Origin: Streptomyces canus
Lineage (GTDB): Bacteria > Actinomycetota > Actinomycetes > Streptomycetales > Streptomycetaceae
Direction of reading: 5' to 3'
DNA length: 64,000 nucleotides
Assembly (NCBI RefSeq): GCF_030816965.1
Contig: NZ_JAUSYQ010000002.1
Coordinates: 9,910,001 to 9,974,000 of the forward strand
Positions within the stretch are counted from its first letter, which is position 1; every line of letters starts with the position of its first letter. The notes below the pieces were generated by a model. That model worked only from the letters and a program-made list of their open reading frames with translations, was not told the origin of the DNA and did not search any database. Both the position numbers and the translations under genes were made by a program. This document shows, in pieces, positions 41,489-50,362 of the stretch.

Positions 41489-42532
41489 CTATTCCTGCTT
41501 CTCGCCGGATGCGAACCGGGAGATGATCAGGGCGACGATGATGATGGCGCCGTTGAGGAACTGGTTCCACAGCGGCGGTACGCCCGCCAACGTCATGACG
41601 TTCACGACCAGTTGGAGGGTCAGCACACCAGTGAGCGCGCCGAACACGGAGCCCTTGCCGCCGTTGAGGCTGACGCCGCCGATGACGGTCGCGGCGAAGA
41701 CCTGGAAGATCCAGCCGCTGCCCTGGGTGGCGGAGATGGAGCCGTAGTGGCCGCTGTAGAGGATGCCGGCGAACGCGGCGAGGACGCTGCCGGCGATGAG
41801 GACGATCCACACGATGCGGTCGACCCGGATACCCGCGGTGCGAGCGGCCTCCGAGTTCCCGCCGATGGCGTACAGCGCCCGGCCGTGCCGCAGCCAGGCC
41901 AGGGCGCTGCCGCCGATGGCGAAGAGCAGCCCGCACACCCAGATGGCGGCGGGCATGCCCAGCCAGGACGCCTTGCCCAGGTAGGTGAAGGAGGAAGGCA
42001 GCTCGACGATGGACTGGCCTTCGGAGAGGGCGACCTGCAGCCCGCGGAGCATGGTCAGGGCGCCGAGGGTGACGATGAAGCCGTTGAGGCGCAGCTTGAG
42101 GATGAGGAAGCCGTTGACGGCGCCGATGAGGGCGCCGACCAGCAGACAGAGCGGGACCGCCGTCCACTCCGGGAGGAGACCGAGTCCGTTGAACCGTCCG
42201 CCGCTGGTCGGCAGGACGAGCCACACGGCGATGACAGGGGCCACGCCGATGGTGGACTCCAGGGACAGGTCCATCCGTCCGCTGATCAGGATGAAGGTCG
42301 TGGCGAGGACCAGCAGACTGAGCTCGGTGGACTGCTGGAGCACACCGATGAGGTTGTCGGAGGTGAGGAAGGCCGGCGAGACGATGAACCCGATCAGGCC
42401 CAGGACGAGGATCGCCGGGACCAGGGACAGCTCACGGAAGCGCCCGAGGTCGACCCGGCGGCGCGTGGCGTCCGCGGTGGCCGGCTCGGCCGGGCTCACT
42501 GCGGGCTCGGTGAGATCTGTGGTGGCGGACAT
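41489..42532 (-). CDS. Ribose-type sugar ABC transporter permease
   Basis: The 347-residue membrane protein is an RbsC-family permease. It has about eight to ten hydrophobic helices, including LVPAILVLGLIGFIVSPAFL, LSLLVLATTFILISGRMDLS, IVTLGALTMLRGLQVALSEG and IVWIVLIAGSVLAAFAGILY. The family motifs SGRMDLSLES and AIGGNSEAARTAGIRVDR (the EAA-like coupling loop) are present. It follows the ATPase gene by two bases. Given the adjacent catabolic genes, it probably imports L-fucose released by the secreted fucosidase. Confidence 0.92.
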   Translation of the reverse strand: MSATTDLTEPAVSPAEPATADATRRRVDLGRFRELSLVPAILVLGLIGFIVSPAFLTSDNLIGVLQQSTELSLLVLATTFILISGRMDLSLESTIGVAPVIAVWLVLPTSGGRFNGLGLLPEWTAVPLCLLVGALIGAVNGFLILKLRLNGFIVTLGALTMLRGLQVALSEGQSIVELPSSFTYLGKASWLGMPAAIWVCGLLFAIGGSALAWLRHGRALYAIGGNSEAARTAGIRVDRIVWIVLIAGSVLAAFAGILYSGHYGSISATQGSGWIFQVFAATVIGGVSLNGGKGSVFGALTGVLTLQLVVNVMTLAGVPPLWNQFLNGAIIIVALIISRFASGEKQE

Positions 42533-42534
42533 GA

Positions 42535-44148
42535 CTACCTTCCGTGCTCGTCTGCGCCGGATGAGGCGGGTACGGCGGATTCGGGGAACGTGGTGGCGGA
42601 GGTCGCCTCGCCGGAGACCCCTTCGACGGCGGCGACGAGGTCCTCGTCCTTCCAGCCGTGGTCGAACTCGGCGACCACGCGTCCGTGGAACATGACGACG
42701 ACCCGGTCGCAGACCTTCAGGTCGTCCAGTTCGTCGGAGACGATCAGCGCGGCCTTGCCGTCGTCCGCGACCTGCCGGATGCGGCCCAGGAGGAACTCCT
42801 TGGACTTGACGTCCACGCCGTTGGTGGGGCGGATGGCCACCAGCACGTGAGGGTCGGTGGCCAGGGCGCGGGCGACGACGACCTTCTGCTGGTTGCCGCC
42901 GGAGAGGGCGGAGACCGGGGTGGCGGCTCCCGGCGTCTTGATGTCGAGGTCCCGGATCATGCGTCCGGCGAAGGCCTTGGTACGGGCGGGCAGCACGGTG
43001 CCGAACGGGCCGAGCTGGGCGGTGACGGTCAGTGTCGCGTTCTCCGCCACGCTGCGGTTGTTCACCAGCCCCTGGAGGTGGCGGTCCTCGGGGACCAGGC
43101 CGACTCCGGCAGCGAGCGCGGAGGGCACGCTGCCGGTGCGTACAGTCCTGGCGCCGACCGTGATGCGTCCGTCCTTGGCGCGGTGCAGACCGGCGATGGC
43201 CTCACCCACCTGCACATTGCCGCTCGCCGTGGCGCCGGCCAGCCCGACGACCTCGCCGGAGCCGACCGAGAGGGAGATGTCCTCGCAGACACCGGGCAGT
43301 GTCAGGCCGTCGATCGCCAGGAGTTGCGCGGAGTCGGACGGCGGGGCGGGACGCTCGCCGGCGGTGGCGGTGATCTTGGAGGCCGACTCGCCGGTCATGG
43401 CCTCCACCAGCGCCTGGTGAGCGAGTTCGGCGACGGGGGCGGTGAGGATGTGGCCCGCATCGCGGTAGACCGTGACCGTGGTGCAGAGGTCGTAGACCTC
43501 TTGCAGGTGGTGGGAGATGAACAGGAAGGCGACACCCTGGCGCTGGAGGTCGCGGAGCTTTTCGAAGAGCCGGTCGATACCGCGGGCGTCGAGCTTGGCG
43601 GTCGGCTCGTCGAGGATGATGAAGCGCGCACCGAAGGACAGGGCCCGTGCGATCTCCACGAACTGCCGCTGTTCGACGGTGAGGTCCTTGGCCCGCGCGG
43701 CGGGGTTGACGGCCACGCCGTACTCCGCGAGCAACTCCTCGGCTCGTCGGCGCAGTTGCCTCCAGCGGATGGGCTGCACCGCCCCGGCGCTCTGCCGGTT
43801 CAGGAAGAGGTTCTCGGCGACGGTGAGGTCACCGATGACGGTGGAGCGCTGATACACACAGGCGACCCGGGAGCGCCAGGCGTCGATGTCACCGAAGGCG
43901 GGCGCCGGCTCGCCGGAGAAGCGCAGGGTTCCGGTGTCGGGCTGCTGGAGGCCGGTGAGGAGGGACACGAGCGTCGACTTGCCGGCGCCGTTGCGTCCGA
44001 CGAGGGCGTGCGACTCGCCCGGGGCGACGGTGATACGAGCGTTGCGCAGTGCGACGGTCGCGCCGAATCGTTTGCTGACGCCGGTCGCCTCGGCCACCGG
44101 GGCCGGGGTGCCGAGGCCGGTCGGCGGGGTGGTCGCGGTGTCCGCCAT
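42535..44148 (-). CDS. Ribose-type sugar ABC transporter ATPase (double domain)
   Basis: The 537-residue RbsA-type protein has two nucleotide-binding domains. The first has a perfect Walker A (GRNGAGKST), Q-loop (CVYQRST), a divergent signature (LTVEQRQFVEIARAL) and Walker B (FIILDEPTAKLD), then H-loop ISHH. The second keeps the signature LSGGNQQKVVVARAL but has degenerate Walker A (GATASGN) and Walker B (VLVAIRPTNGVDV), as is usual in this family. Regulatory or structural asymmetry of the two sites is therefore expected. The gene lies between the binding-protein and permease genes of the fucose operon. Confidence 0.92.
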   Translation of the reverse strand: MADTATTPPTGLGTPAPVAEATGVSKRFGATVALRNARITVAPGESHALVGRNGAGKSTLVSLLTGLQQPDTGTLRFSGEPAPAFGDIDAWRSRVACVYQRSTVIGDLTVAENLFLNRQSAGAVQPIRWRQLRRRAEELLAEYGVAVNPAARAKDLTVEQRQFVEIARALSFGARFIILDEPTAKLDARGIDRLFEKLRDLQRQGVAFLFISHHLQEVYDLCTTVTVYRDAGHILTAPVAELAHQALVEAMTGESASKITATAGERPAPPSDSAQLLAIDGLTLPGVCEDISLSVGSGEVVGLAGATASGNVQVGEAIAGLHRAKDGRITVGARTVRTGSVPSALAAGVGLVPEDRHLQGLVNNRSVAENATLTVTAQLGPFGTVLPARTKAFAGRMIRDLDIKTPGAATPVSALSGGNQQKVVVARALATDPHVLVAIRPTNGVDVKSKEFLLGRIRQVADDGKAALIVSDELDDLKVCDRVVVMFHGRVVAEFDHGWKDEDLVAAVEGVSGEATSATTFPESAVPASSGADEHGR

Positions 44149-44281
44149 GGTGGATACCGTCCTTCGTGTACGGAGGCTGGGGCCGAGGGGCGTGGGTGTG
44201 CACCCGGGGCGGGGTGCGGCGGGCCGCGCGTCGGGGACGGGGGTCTCCGTTCCCGACGCGGTGGGCGGTCGCTGTCGGTCG

Positions 44282-45331
44282 TCAGCCGACGTTGTTGCCC
44301 CACAGCGACTTGTCGTCGACGGTGTCCTTGGTGACCAGGGGCGCGGGCAGCTGGTCCTCCAGGCCGTTGGGCAGCTTGATGATGGTGGAGTCGTGGTCGG
44401 TCTTGCCCGGCCTGAAGGTCTTGCCCTCGGCTGCGGCCTTGGCGTAGTACAGCGCGTACTTGGCGTAGAGGTCGGCGGGCTGGGAGATGGTGGCGTCGAT
44501 CTGGCCCTTGCGGATGGCGTCGAACTCCTGCGGGATGCCGTCGTTGGAGACGATGCTGATGTGACCCTTCTGCCCGGCGGGCTTGAGCAGGCCCTTCTGC
44601 TCCAGCAGGGCCAGGGTCGGCTGCAGGAAGACGCCGCCGGCCTGCATGTAGATGCCGTTCAGGTCCGGGTGCTGGGCGAGCAGGCTCTGCAGCTTGGCGG
44701 AGGCCACGTCGCCCTTCCAGTCGGTGGGCAGCTCGAACACCTGGATCTTCGGGAACTTCGTCTTCATGCACTCCGCGAAGGCCTCGGAGCGGTCGCGTCC
44801 GTTGATCGAGTCCAGCGCGCCCTGGAACTCGGCGACCTTGCCCGTGCCGCCCAGCTGCTTGCCGAGGAACTCGCAGGCCTTGGTGCCGTAGGCCCGGTTG
44901 TCGGCCCGGACCACCATGTACACGTCGCCCTTGTCGGGTCTGGTGTCGACGCTGACCACCGGGATCTTCTTCGACGCGAGGGTGTCGAGGGTGGAGGCGA
45001 TGGCGCCGGTGTCCTGCGGGGCCATGACGACGGCCTTGGCGCCGGTGTTCTGGAACACCTGCACGTTGGCGACCAGCTTGGTGACGTCGTTCTGCGAGTT
45101 GCTGATCGGCAGGGCCTTGATGCCGTCGGTCTTGATGTCCTTGTCGATGTACTGCGCGTAGGAGTTCCAGAAGTCGGAGTCCGAGCGCGGCAGGTCGATG
45201 CCGATGGCGGGCTTGTCTCCGGCCGAGGCGACCGAACCGGTGCTCTCGCGGTTGCACGCGGTGGCGAGGGCCAGTACCGCGAGGACGGTGGTGGCGGCTG
45301 CAGCGGTGGAGCGGGTGCGAGTGAGCTTCAT
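44282..45331 (-). CDS. Sugar-binding lipoprotein of the fucose ABC transporter
   Basis: This is the substrate-binding component of the ribose-type transporter. The 349-residue protein has a lipoprotein signal ending LALATAC at about residue 26, then the periplasmic binding protein type 1 fold: IGIDLPRSDSDFWNSYAQYI, KAVVMAPQDTGAIASTLDTL, KIPVVSVDTRPDKGDVYMVV, HPDLNGIYMQAGGVFLQPTL and SIVSNDGIPQEFDAIRKGQI. AAGGAGAG precedes the ATG. As the first gene of the transporter-regulator operon, it is preceded by an operator site for the GntR protein about 230 bases upstream. Confidence 0.92.
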   Translation of the reverse strand: MKLTRTRSTAAAATTVLAVLALATACNRESTGSVASAGDKPAIGIDLPRSDSDFWNSYAQYIDKDIKTDGIKALPISNSQNDVTKLVANVQVFQNTGAKAVVMAPQDTGAIASTLDTLASKKIPVVSVDTRPDKGDVYMVVRADNRAYGTKACEFLGKQLGGTGKVAEFQGALDSINGRDRSEAFAECMKTKFPKIQVFELPTDWKGDVASAKLQSLLAQHPDLNGIYMQAGGVFLQPTLALLEQKGLLKPAGQKGHISIVSNDGIPQEFDAIRKGQIDATISQPADLYAKYALYYAKAAAEGKTFRPGKTDHDSTIIKLPNGLEDQLPAPLVTKDTVDDKSLWGNNVG

Positions 45332-45562
45332 GGCCGTGTTCTCTCCTTAGCCAGGGCACAGGGCCGCAGGACGAGGTGGGAGGGGACGAACCTGCCTGCG
45401 GGGGAGGGCGAGGTCGCGCCGGATGGGAGGTGCCGATCCGGAGCGGAAGCGCGCGGATCATGCCCGGCAGGGTCGGAGGTGAGGGTGAGTCGGGGGACCG
45501 AGGATGCGGAGGTGAAGCGGCGCACGGGTGCGAGCCGAACGGTCGCATGGGGCGATGCGACT

Positions 45563-45577
45563 ATTCCTCCGATGTAT
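45563..45577. promoter_or_regulatory. Fucose GntR operator, site 1 (transporter side)
   Basis: ATTCCTC-C-GATGTAT matches the inferred 15-bp palindrome ATACATC-C-GATGTAT with a perfect right half and 5 of 7 bases in the left half. It is 231 bases upstream of the binding-protein start. Confidence 0.6.
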
Positions 45578-46001
45578 CTCGGGACGTCGAGGACGTTACG
45601 ACGACGTTGCCGAGGTTGACAAGAGTTCGCCGCCAGAGATTTGCGGGACGTGGCGTCCTGGTTCGAGAAGGTGGCCTCCCGGCGTCGGGAGGTTGCGCTG
45701 ACGCCTGGGTGACCTGCGCGTACGTGGCCTCTGCGCGGGACGGGGCGATGCGCTGCCGTAACTCACAATTCGGCAACGAGGCAGCCTGGGCCGGTGGGAC
45801 GAGGCAGGCGGGGGCGTCTCATGGGAGGCCGTGTCACCCGTAGGGGCCGGTGACATGCCCGCTCACCATGGTCCACCAGGGGCGGAGCCCCTCTGGCTCC
45901 TCTGTGGATTCATCGGATGGCGTGTTGTGTGTCGACCTCGTGGCCATGCGTGAGCATGGGAGATCTGCCCGCGTGAGCGCTTGACCAGCCAAGCCGAGGA
46001 A

Positions 46002-46016
46002 ATACATCCGAGGAAT
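46002..46016. promoter_or_regulatory. Fucose GntR operator, site 2
   Basis: ATACATC-C-GAGGAAT has a perfect left half and 5 of 7 bases in the right half. It lies 170 bases before the FAH-family gene, 59 bases from site 3 centre to centre, which would allow cooperative binding across about six helical turns. Confidence 0.65.
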
Positions 46017-46060
46017 TCTTGTCAGGTGCGGATCTCTGCATCTATGGTCACTGTGCCGCC

Positions 46061-46075
46061 ATACATCCGATGACT
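46061..46075. promoter_or_regulatory. Fucose GntR operator, site 3
   Basis: ATACATC-C-GATGACT has a perfect left half and 5 of 7 bases in the right half. It is 111 bases before the start of the catabolic operon. Confidence 0.7.
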
Positions 46076-46186
46076 GTCGATGTGGATTCGTGAGAGCCGG
46101 AACGGTCCGGTCCATCGCACGCAGGCGGCTCCGGCTCTACGGCCGAACCCCTCAGACGAATCCCGCAGGGCAAGGGAGCTTCCCCA

Positions 46187-47038
46187 GTGAAACTGCTACG
46201 AGTCGGCGCCCCCGGTGAGGAGCGGCCCGCCGTCCGCACCGACGACGGCCGGCTGCTGGATCTGTCCTCCGTGACTCCGGACATCGACGGCGTTTTCCTC
46301 GCCTCCGGGGGAGTCGACCGGGCCCGTGCGGCCGTTGCGGCCGGAGAACTGCCCGAGCTCGAACAGGACGGCCTGCGGGTGGGCGCGCCCGTCACGCGCC
46401 CCGGCAAGGTCATCTGCGTCGGGCTGAACTACCGCGACCACGCCGCCGAGACCGGTGCGGCGATCCCGGCGCGCCCGGTGGTCTTCATGAAGGACCCGGG
46501 CACGGTCGTCGGCCCGTACGACGAGGTCCTGATCCCCCGCGGCTCGGTCAAGACCGACTGGGAGGTCGAGCTGGCGGTCGTCATCGGCCGGCGGGCCCGC
46601 TACCTCGACGGCCCTGAGGACGCGCGGGCCGTGATCGCGGGCTATGCGATCAGCCATGACGTCTCGGAGCGGGAGTTCCAGCTGGAGTACTCGCCGCAGT
46701 GGGACCTGGGCAAGTCCTGCGAGACCTTCAACCCGCTCGGCCCGTGGCTGGTGACCGCCGACGAGGCCGGCGACCCGCAGAACCTCGGCCTGCACCTGAG
46801 CGTCAACGGCGTGAAGCGGCAGAACGGCCACACCAGCGACATGATCTTCGCTGTCGACCACATCGTGTCGTACCTGAGCCAGTACATGGTCCTGGAGCCC
46901 GGCGACGTGATCAACACCGGTACGCCCGCGGGCGTGGCCCTCGGTCTCCCCGGCACCCCCTTCCTGCGCCCCGGCGACACCGTCGAGCTCTCCGTCGACG
47001 GCCTCGGCAGCCAGCGCCAGACCTTCGCCCAAGCGTGA
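46187..47038 (+). CDS. FAH-family hydrolase, probably 2,4-diketo-3-deoxy-L-fuconate hydrolase
   Basis: Enzymes of this family cleave carbon-carbon bonds of beta-diketo acids. In oxidative fucose breakdown this step yields pyruvate and L-lactate. The 283-residue protein has an N-terminal domain ([20 protein letters not shown]) and a FAH domain with [17 protein letters not shown], the metal-binding segment [34 protein letters not shown], and the C-terminal [12 protein letters not shown]. The GTG start follows AAGGGAG at eight bases. It is first in a tightly joined operon with the fuconate dehydratase. Confidence 0.87.
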   Translation: MKLLRVGAPGEERPAVRTDDGRLLDLSSVTPDIDGVFLASGGVDRARAAVAAGELPELEQDGLRVGAPVTRPGKVICVGLNYRDHAAETGAAIPARPVVFMKDPGTVVGPYDEVLIPRGSVKTDWEVELAVVIGRRARYLDGPEDARAVIAGYAISHDVSEREFQLEYSPQWDLGKSCETFNPLGPWLVTADEAGDPQNLGLHLSVNGVKRQNGHTSDMIFAVDHIVSYLSQYMVLEPGDVINTGTPAGVALGLPGTPFLRPGDTVELSVDGLGSQRQTFAQA

Positions 47039-47052
47039 AAGGCAGCACCCCC

Positions 47053-48390
47053 GTGACTGCGACACCTGTACGGCTCACCGCCGTCGACACCTACGACGTC
47101 CGCTTCCCCACCTCCCGGGAACTGGACGGCTCCGACGCGATGAACCCGGATCCCGACTACTCCGCCGCCTACGTGGTGCTGCGCACCGACGCCGGCGACG
47201 GACACGAAGGCCATGGCTTCACCTTCACCATCGGACGCGGCAACGACGTCCAGGTCGCCGCGATCGAGGCGCTGCGGCCCCATCTCATGGGCCGTGACGT
47301 CCAGGAGCTGTGCGCCGACCCGGGCTCACTCAGCCGCGACCTGATCGGCGACAGCCAACTGCGCTGGCTCGGCCCCGAGAAGGGCGTGATGCACATGGCG
47401 ATCGGCGCGGTCGTCAACGCCGTGTGGGACCTGGCCGCCAAGCGGGAGGGCAAGCCGCTGTGGAAGCTGCTCGCCGACGCCCCCCCGGAGTGGCTGGTCT
47501 CCCAGGTCGACTTCCGCTACATCGCCGACGCCCTCACCCCCGAGGACGCGCTCACCCTCCTGCGCGAGGGCCGCACCGGGCTCGCCGAGCGTGAGGCGGT
47601 CCTGCGGGAGCGCGGTTACCCGGGCTACACCACCTCACCGGGCTGGCTCGGCTACTCCGACGACAAGCTCACCCGGCTGGCCAAGCAGGCTGTCGCGGAC
47701 GGCTTCACCCAGATCAAGCTCAAGGTCGGCGCCGACGTCGACGACGACATCCGGCGCCTGCGCACCGCCCGTGCCGCCGTCGGCGACGACATCCGCATCG
47801 CCATCGACGCCAATCAGCGGTGGAACGTGGACGAGGCGATCGAGTGGACCAGGGCGCTCGCCGAATTCGACCCGTACTGGATCGAGGAGCCCACCAGCCC
47901 CGACGACATCCTCGGTCACGCGACGATTCGCAAGGCCGTCGCCCCCGTGAAGGTCGCGACCGGCGAGCACGTGCAGAACCGCATCGTCTTCAAGCAGCTC
48001 CTCCAGGCCGGCGCCCTCGACGTCGTCCAGATCGACGCGGCCCGCGTCGGCGGCGTCAACGAGAACCTCGCCATCCTGCTGCTCGCCGCGAAGTTCGGGG
48101 TGCCGGTGTGCCCACACGCCGGCGGAGTGGGCCTGTGCGAGCTGGTGCAGCACCTGTCGATGTTCGACTACCTGGCGTTGTCCGGCACCACCGAGAACCG
48201 CGTGATCGAGTACGTCGACCATCTCCACCAGCACTTCACCGTGCCCGTGGTCATCCGCGACGGCCACTACACCGCGCCGCTCGCGCCGGGCTTCTCGGCC
48301 ACCATGCACGAGGAGTCCATCGCCGAGTTCCGCTATCCGGACGGCGCGTTCTGGGTGGCCGACCGCGCCGCTGAGGAGGAGGCGGCATGA
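47053..48390 (+). CDS. L-fuconate dehydratase (enolase superfamily)
   Basis: This enzyme dehydrates L-fuconate to 2-keto-3-deoxy-L-fuconate. The 445-residue protein has the lid domain ([40 protein letters not shown]) and the barrel residues of the mandelate racemase subgroup: base lysine in [11 protein letters not shown], metal ligands in [20 protein letters not shown] and [10 protein letters not shown], and catalytic histidine in [20 protein letters not shown]. The length and [15 protein letters not shown] near the end fit fuconate dehydratases. A GTG 18 bases earlier overlaps the hydrolase stop and is an alternative start; the one used has GAAAGG about ten bases upstream. Confidence 0.92.
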   Translation: MTATPVRLTAVDTYDVRFPTSRELDGSDAMNPDPDYSAAYVVLRTDAGDGHEGHGFTFTIGRGNDVQVAAIEALRPHLMGRDVQELCADPGSLSRDLIGDSQLRWLGPEKGVMHMAIGAVVNAVWDLAAKREGKPLWKLLADAPPEWLVSQVDFRYIADALTPEDALTLLREGRTGLAEREAVLRERGYPGYTTSPGWLGYSDDKLTRLAKQAVADGFTQIKLKVGADVDDDIRRLRTARAAVGDDIRIAIDANQRWNVDEAIEWTRALAEFDPYWIEEPTSPDDILGHATIRKAVAPVKVATGEHVQNRIVFKQLLQAGALDVVQIDAARVGGVNENLAILLLAAKFGVPVCPHAGGVGLCELVQHLSMFDYLALSGTTENRVIEYVDHLHQHFTVPVVIRDGHYTAPLAPGFSATMHEESIAEFRYPDGAFWVADRAAEEEAA

Positions 48391-49145
48391 CCGCTCTGTC
48401 AGGGCTCAGGGCCGTCGTCACCGGAGGCGCGTCCGGCATCGGGCTCGCCACGGCCCGCGCACTGGCGGCGCAGGGCGCGGCGGTGGCCGTGCTCGACCTC
48501 GATCCGGACGGTGCCGGCGCACCGCTGCTCGGTTTCAAGGCCGACGTCAGCGACGACGCCTCCGTGCGTGCGGCCGTGGACGCGGCGGCGACCCGGCTCG
48601 GCGGCGTCGACATCCTCGTCAACAACGCGGGCATCGGGGCAGCGGGCACTGTCGAGGACAACACCGACGAACAGTGGCACCGGGTCCTGGACGTCAACGT
48701 CCTCGGCATCGTCCGCACCACCCGCGCCGCCCTGCCCCACCTGCGCCGCTCCGCGCACGCGTCCGTCGTCAACACCTGCTCCATCGCGGCCACCGCGGGA
48801 CTGCCGCAGCGTGCCCTGTACTCCGCCAGCAAGGGCGCCGTACTGTCGCTCACCCTGGCGATGGCTGCCGACCACGTCCGTGAGGGCATCCGGGTCAACT
48901 GCGTGAATCCCGGCACCGCCGACACCCCCTGGGTGTCCCGGCTGCTGGACGCCGCCGAGGACCCGGAGGCCGAGCGCGCCGCCCTCAACGCCCGCCAGCC
49001 GATGGGCCGTCTGGTGACCGCCGAGGAAGTGGCGGCCACCATCGTCTACCTGGCGAGTCCGGGCGCGGCGTCCGTCACCGGCACCGCGCTCGCAGTGGAC
49101 GGCGGCATGCAGGGACTGCGGCTGCGCCCGGTGGACCGACCGTGA
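48387..49145 (+). CDS. SDR, probably 2-keto-3-deoxy-L-fuconate dehydrogenase
   Basis: The 252-residue short-chain dehydrogenase has the NAD motif [20 protein letters not shown], an acidic residue after the second strand ([10 protein letters not shown]) that favours NAD over [13 protein letters not shown], catalytic Ser in [11 protein letters not shown] and [10 protein letters not shown]. It ends with [14 protein letters not shown]. The ATG overlaps the dehydratase stop in ATGA. Position right after fuconate dehydratase suggests it oxidises 2-keto-3-deoxy-L-fuconate to the 2,4-diketo acid cleaved by the FAH enzyme; L-fucose dehydrogenase is the alternative. Confidence 0.85.
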   Translation: MTALSGLRAVVTGGASGIGLATARALAAQGAAVAVLDLDPDGAGAPLLGFKADVSDDASVRAAVDAAATRLGGVDILVNNAGIGAAGTVEDNTDEQWHRVLDVNVLGIVRTTRAALPHLRRSAHASVVNTCSIAATAGLPQRALYSASKGAVLSLTLAMAADHVREGIRVNCVNPGTADTPWVSRLLDAAEDPEAERAALNARQPMGRLVTAEEVAATIVYLASPGAASVTGTALAVDGGMQGLRLRPVDRP

Positions 49146-50227
49146 GGACCACCGCGCTGGGCGGCACCGCCGTACCGGTCTCGGAACTGGCGCTGGGCTG
49201 TGCCGCCCTCGGCAACCTCTTCCACCCGGTCACCGACGAGGCCGCCCACGCCACGGTGGACGCGGCCTGGAACGCCGGAATCCGCACCTTCGACACCGCA
49301 CCCCACTACGGTCTCGGCCTGTCGGAACGGCGGCTCGGCGCCGCACTGCGGGACCGCCCCCGCGACACCTACACCCTCTCCACCAAGGTGGGCCGGCTCC
49401 TTGTGCCGCACCCGGGGGGCGGGGCGGGCGACGACCTCGCGCACGGCTTCGCCGTCCCGGCCACCCACCGCCGGGTCTGGGACTTCAGCGCCGACGGGGT
49501 ACTGCGTTCCCTGGAGGCAAGCCTGGAACGTCTCGGCGTCGACCGCGTCGACGTGGTCCTGTTGCACGACCCGGACGACCACGCCGAGCAGGCCTTGCGC
49601 GAGGCGTACCCGGCGCTGGAGCGGCTGCGCGCCGAAGGTGTGATCGCAGCGATCGGCGTCGGGATGAACCAGTCCGCGCTGCCCGCCCGGTTCGTGCGCG
49701 AGACCGACATCGACGTGGTGATGCTGGCCGGCCGCTACACCCTCCTGGAACAGGACGGGCTCTCCGAAATGCTCCCGGAGGCGGCCGCCCGCGGCCGGAG
49801 CGTGGTCATCGGCGGGGTGTTCAACTCCGGGCTGCTGACGGCCCCCGGGCCTGGCGCCAGGTACGACTACGCCCCCGCGCCCCAGCCGGTCCTCGACCGC
49901 GCGATGCGCCTCCTCGCGGTCTGCGAACGCCACGGCGTGCCGCTGCGGGCCGCCGCGCTGCGCTTCCCGTTCGGCCATCCCGCGGTCGCGAGCGTCCTGA
50001 CCGGAGCGCGGTCCCCGCTCGAGGTCCGCGACACGGTCGAACAGCTGCGGCGCCCGATCCCGGACGCCCTGTGGGACGAACTGCGCGCCGAAGGCCTGCT
50101 GGACCCGGGCGTCCCCGTCCCCGCCGCCACACCGGCAGGGGGAGCCGCCGCCGAAGGAGCCCTCATGAAGGTCGCCCTGCGTGTAGCCAGCCGATATACA
50201 TCCCATGTGTGTCACTCGCCGCTTTGA
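49142..50227 (+). CDS. Aldo/keto reductase, probably L-fucose dehydrogenase
   Basis: The 361-residue protein is an aldo/keto reductase: VSELALGCAALGNLF at the N-terminus, catalytic Asp and Tyr in IRTFDTAPHYGLGLSERRLG, Lys in YTLSTKVGRLL, then VDVVLLHDPDD and the cofactor loop ASVLTGARSPLEVRDTVEQL. D-threo-aldose/L-fucose dehydrogenases share this architecture, and the gene supplies the missing first step of the pathway. It overlaps the SDR stop in GTGA. The last 20 or so residues, after GALMKVALR, look like an added tail and overlap one of the GntR operators. No lactonase gene is present. Confidence 0.85.
   Translation: MRTTALGGTAVPVSELALGCAALGNLFHPVTDEAAHATVDAAWNAGIRTFDTAPHYGLGLSERRLGAALRDRPRDTYTLSTKVGRLLVPHPGGGAGDDLAHGFAVPATHRRVWDFSADGVLRSLEASLERLGVDRVDVVLLHDPDDHAEQALREAYPALERLRAEGVIAAIGVGMNQSALPARFVRETDIDVVMLAGRYTLLEQDGLSEMLPEAAARGRSVVIGGVFNSGLLTAPGPGARYDYAPAPQPVLDRAMRLLAVCERHGVPLRAAALRFPFGHPAVASVLTGARSPLEVRDTVEQLRRPIPDALWDELRAEGLLDPGVPVPAATPAGGAAAEGALMKVALRVASRYTSHVCHSPL
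50196..50210. promoter_or_regulatory. Fucose GntR operator, site 4
   Basis: ATACATC-C-CATGTGT has a perfect left half and 5 of 7 bases in the right half. It is inside the last codons of the aldo/keto reductase gene and upstream of the fucosidase. Confidence 0.6.
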
Positions 50228-50302
50228 GGAGAGGCTTCTTGAGCTGGGGCTTTTCGAATTGTGTGTCATCGCTCTAGACACGGAGTGTGGACGTGCCTGT
50301 TA

Positions 50303-50317
50303 ATACATCCGATGTCC
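50303..50317. promoter_or_regulatory. Fucose GntR operator, site 5
   Basis: ATACATC-C-GATGTCC has a perfect left half and 5 of 7 bases in the right half. It is 45 bases before the fucosidase start, so binding would cover its promoter. Confidence 0.7.
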
Positions 50318-50362
50318 CTGAGGCACGTCCCCTGTGTACCTTCCCCCTCCAGGAGCCGCACG

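Larger units (their letters stand above)
45332..46186. other. Long divergent control region of the fucose cluster
   Basis: The 855 bases between the transporter and the catabolic genes hold no gene I can support, but they carry three copies of the GntR-type operator. One is on the transporter side and two are on the catabolic side. Their arrangement suggests two separate promoters with a long untranslated leader on the transporter side. Confidence 0.65.

Noticed and set aside
42535..44148. Degenerate second ATP-binding site in the sugar transporter ATPase (no Walker A lysine).
   Set aside because: Asymmetric, degenerate second domains are normal for RbsA-type ATPases, so it is not evidence of decay.
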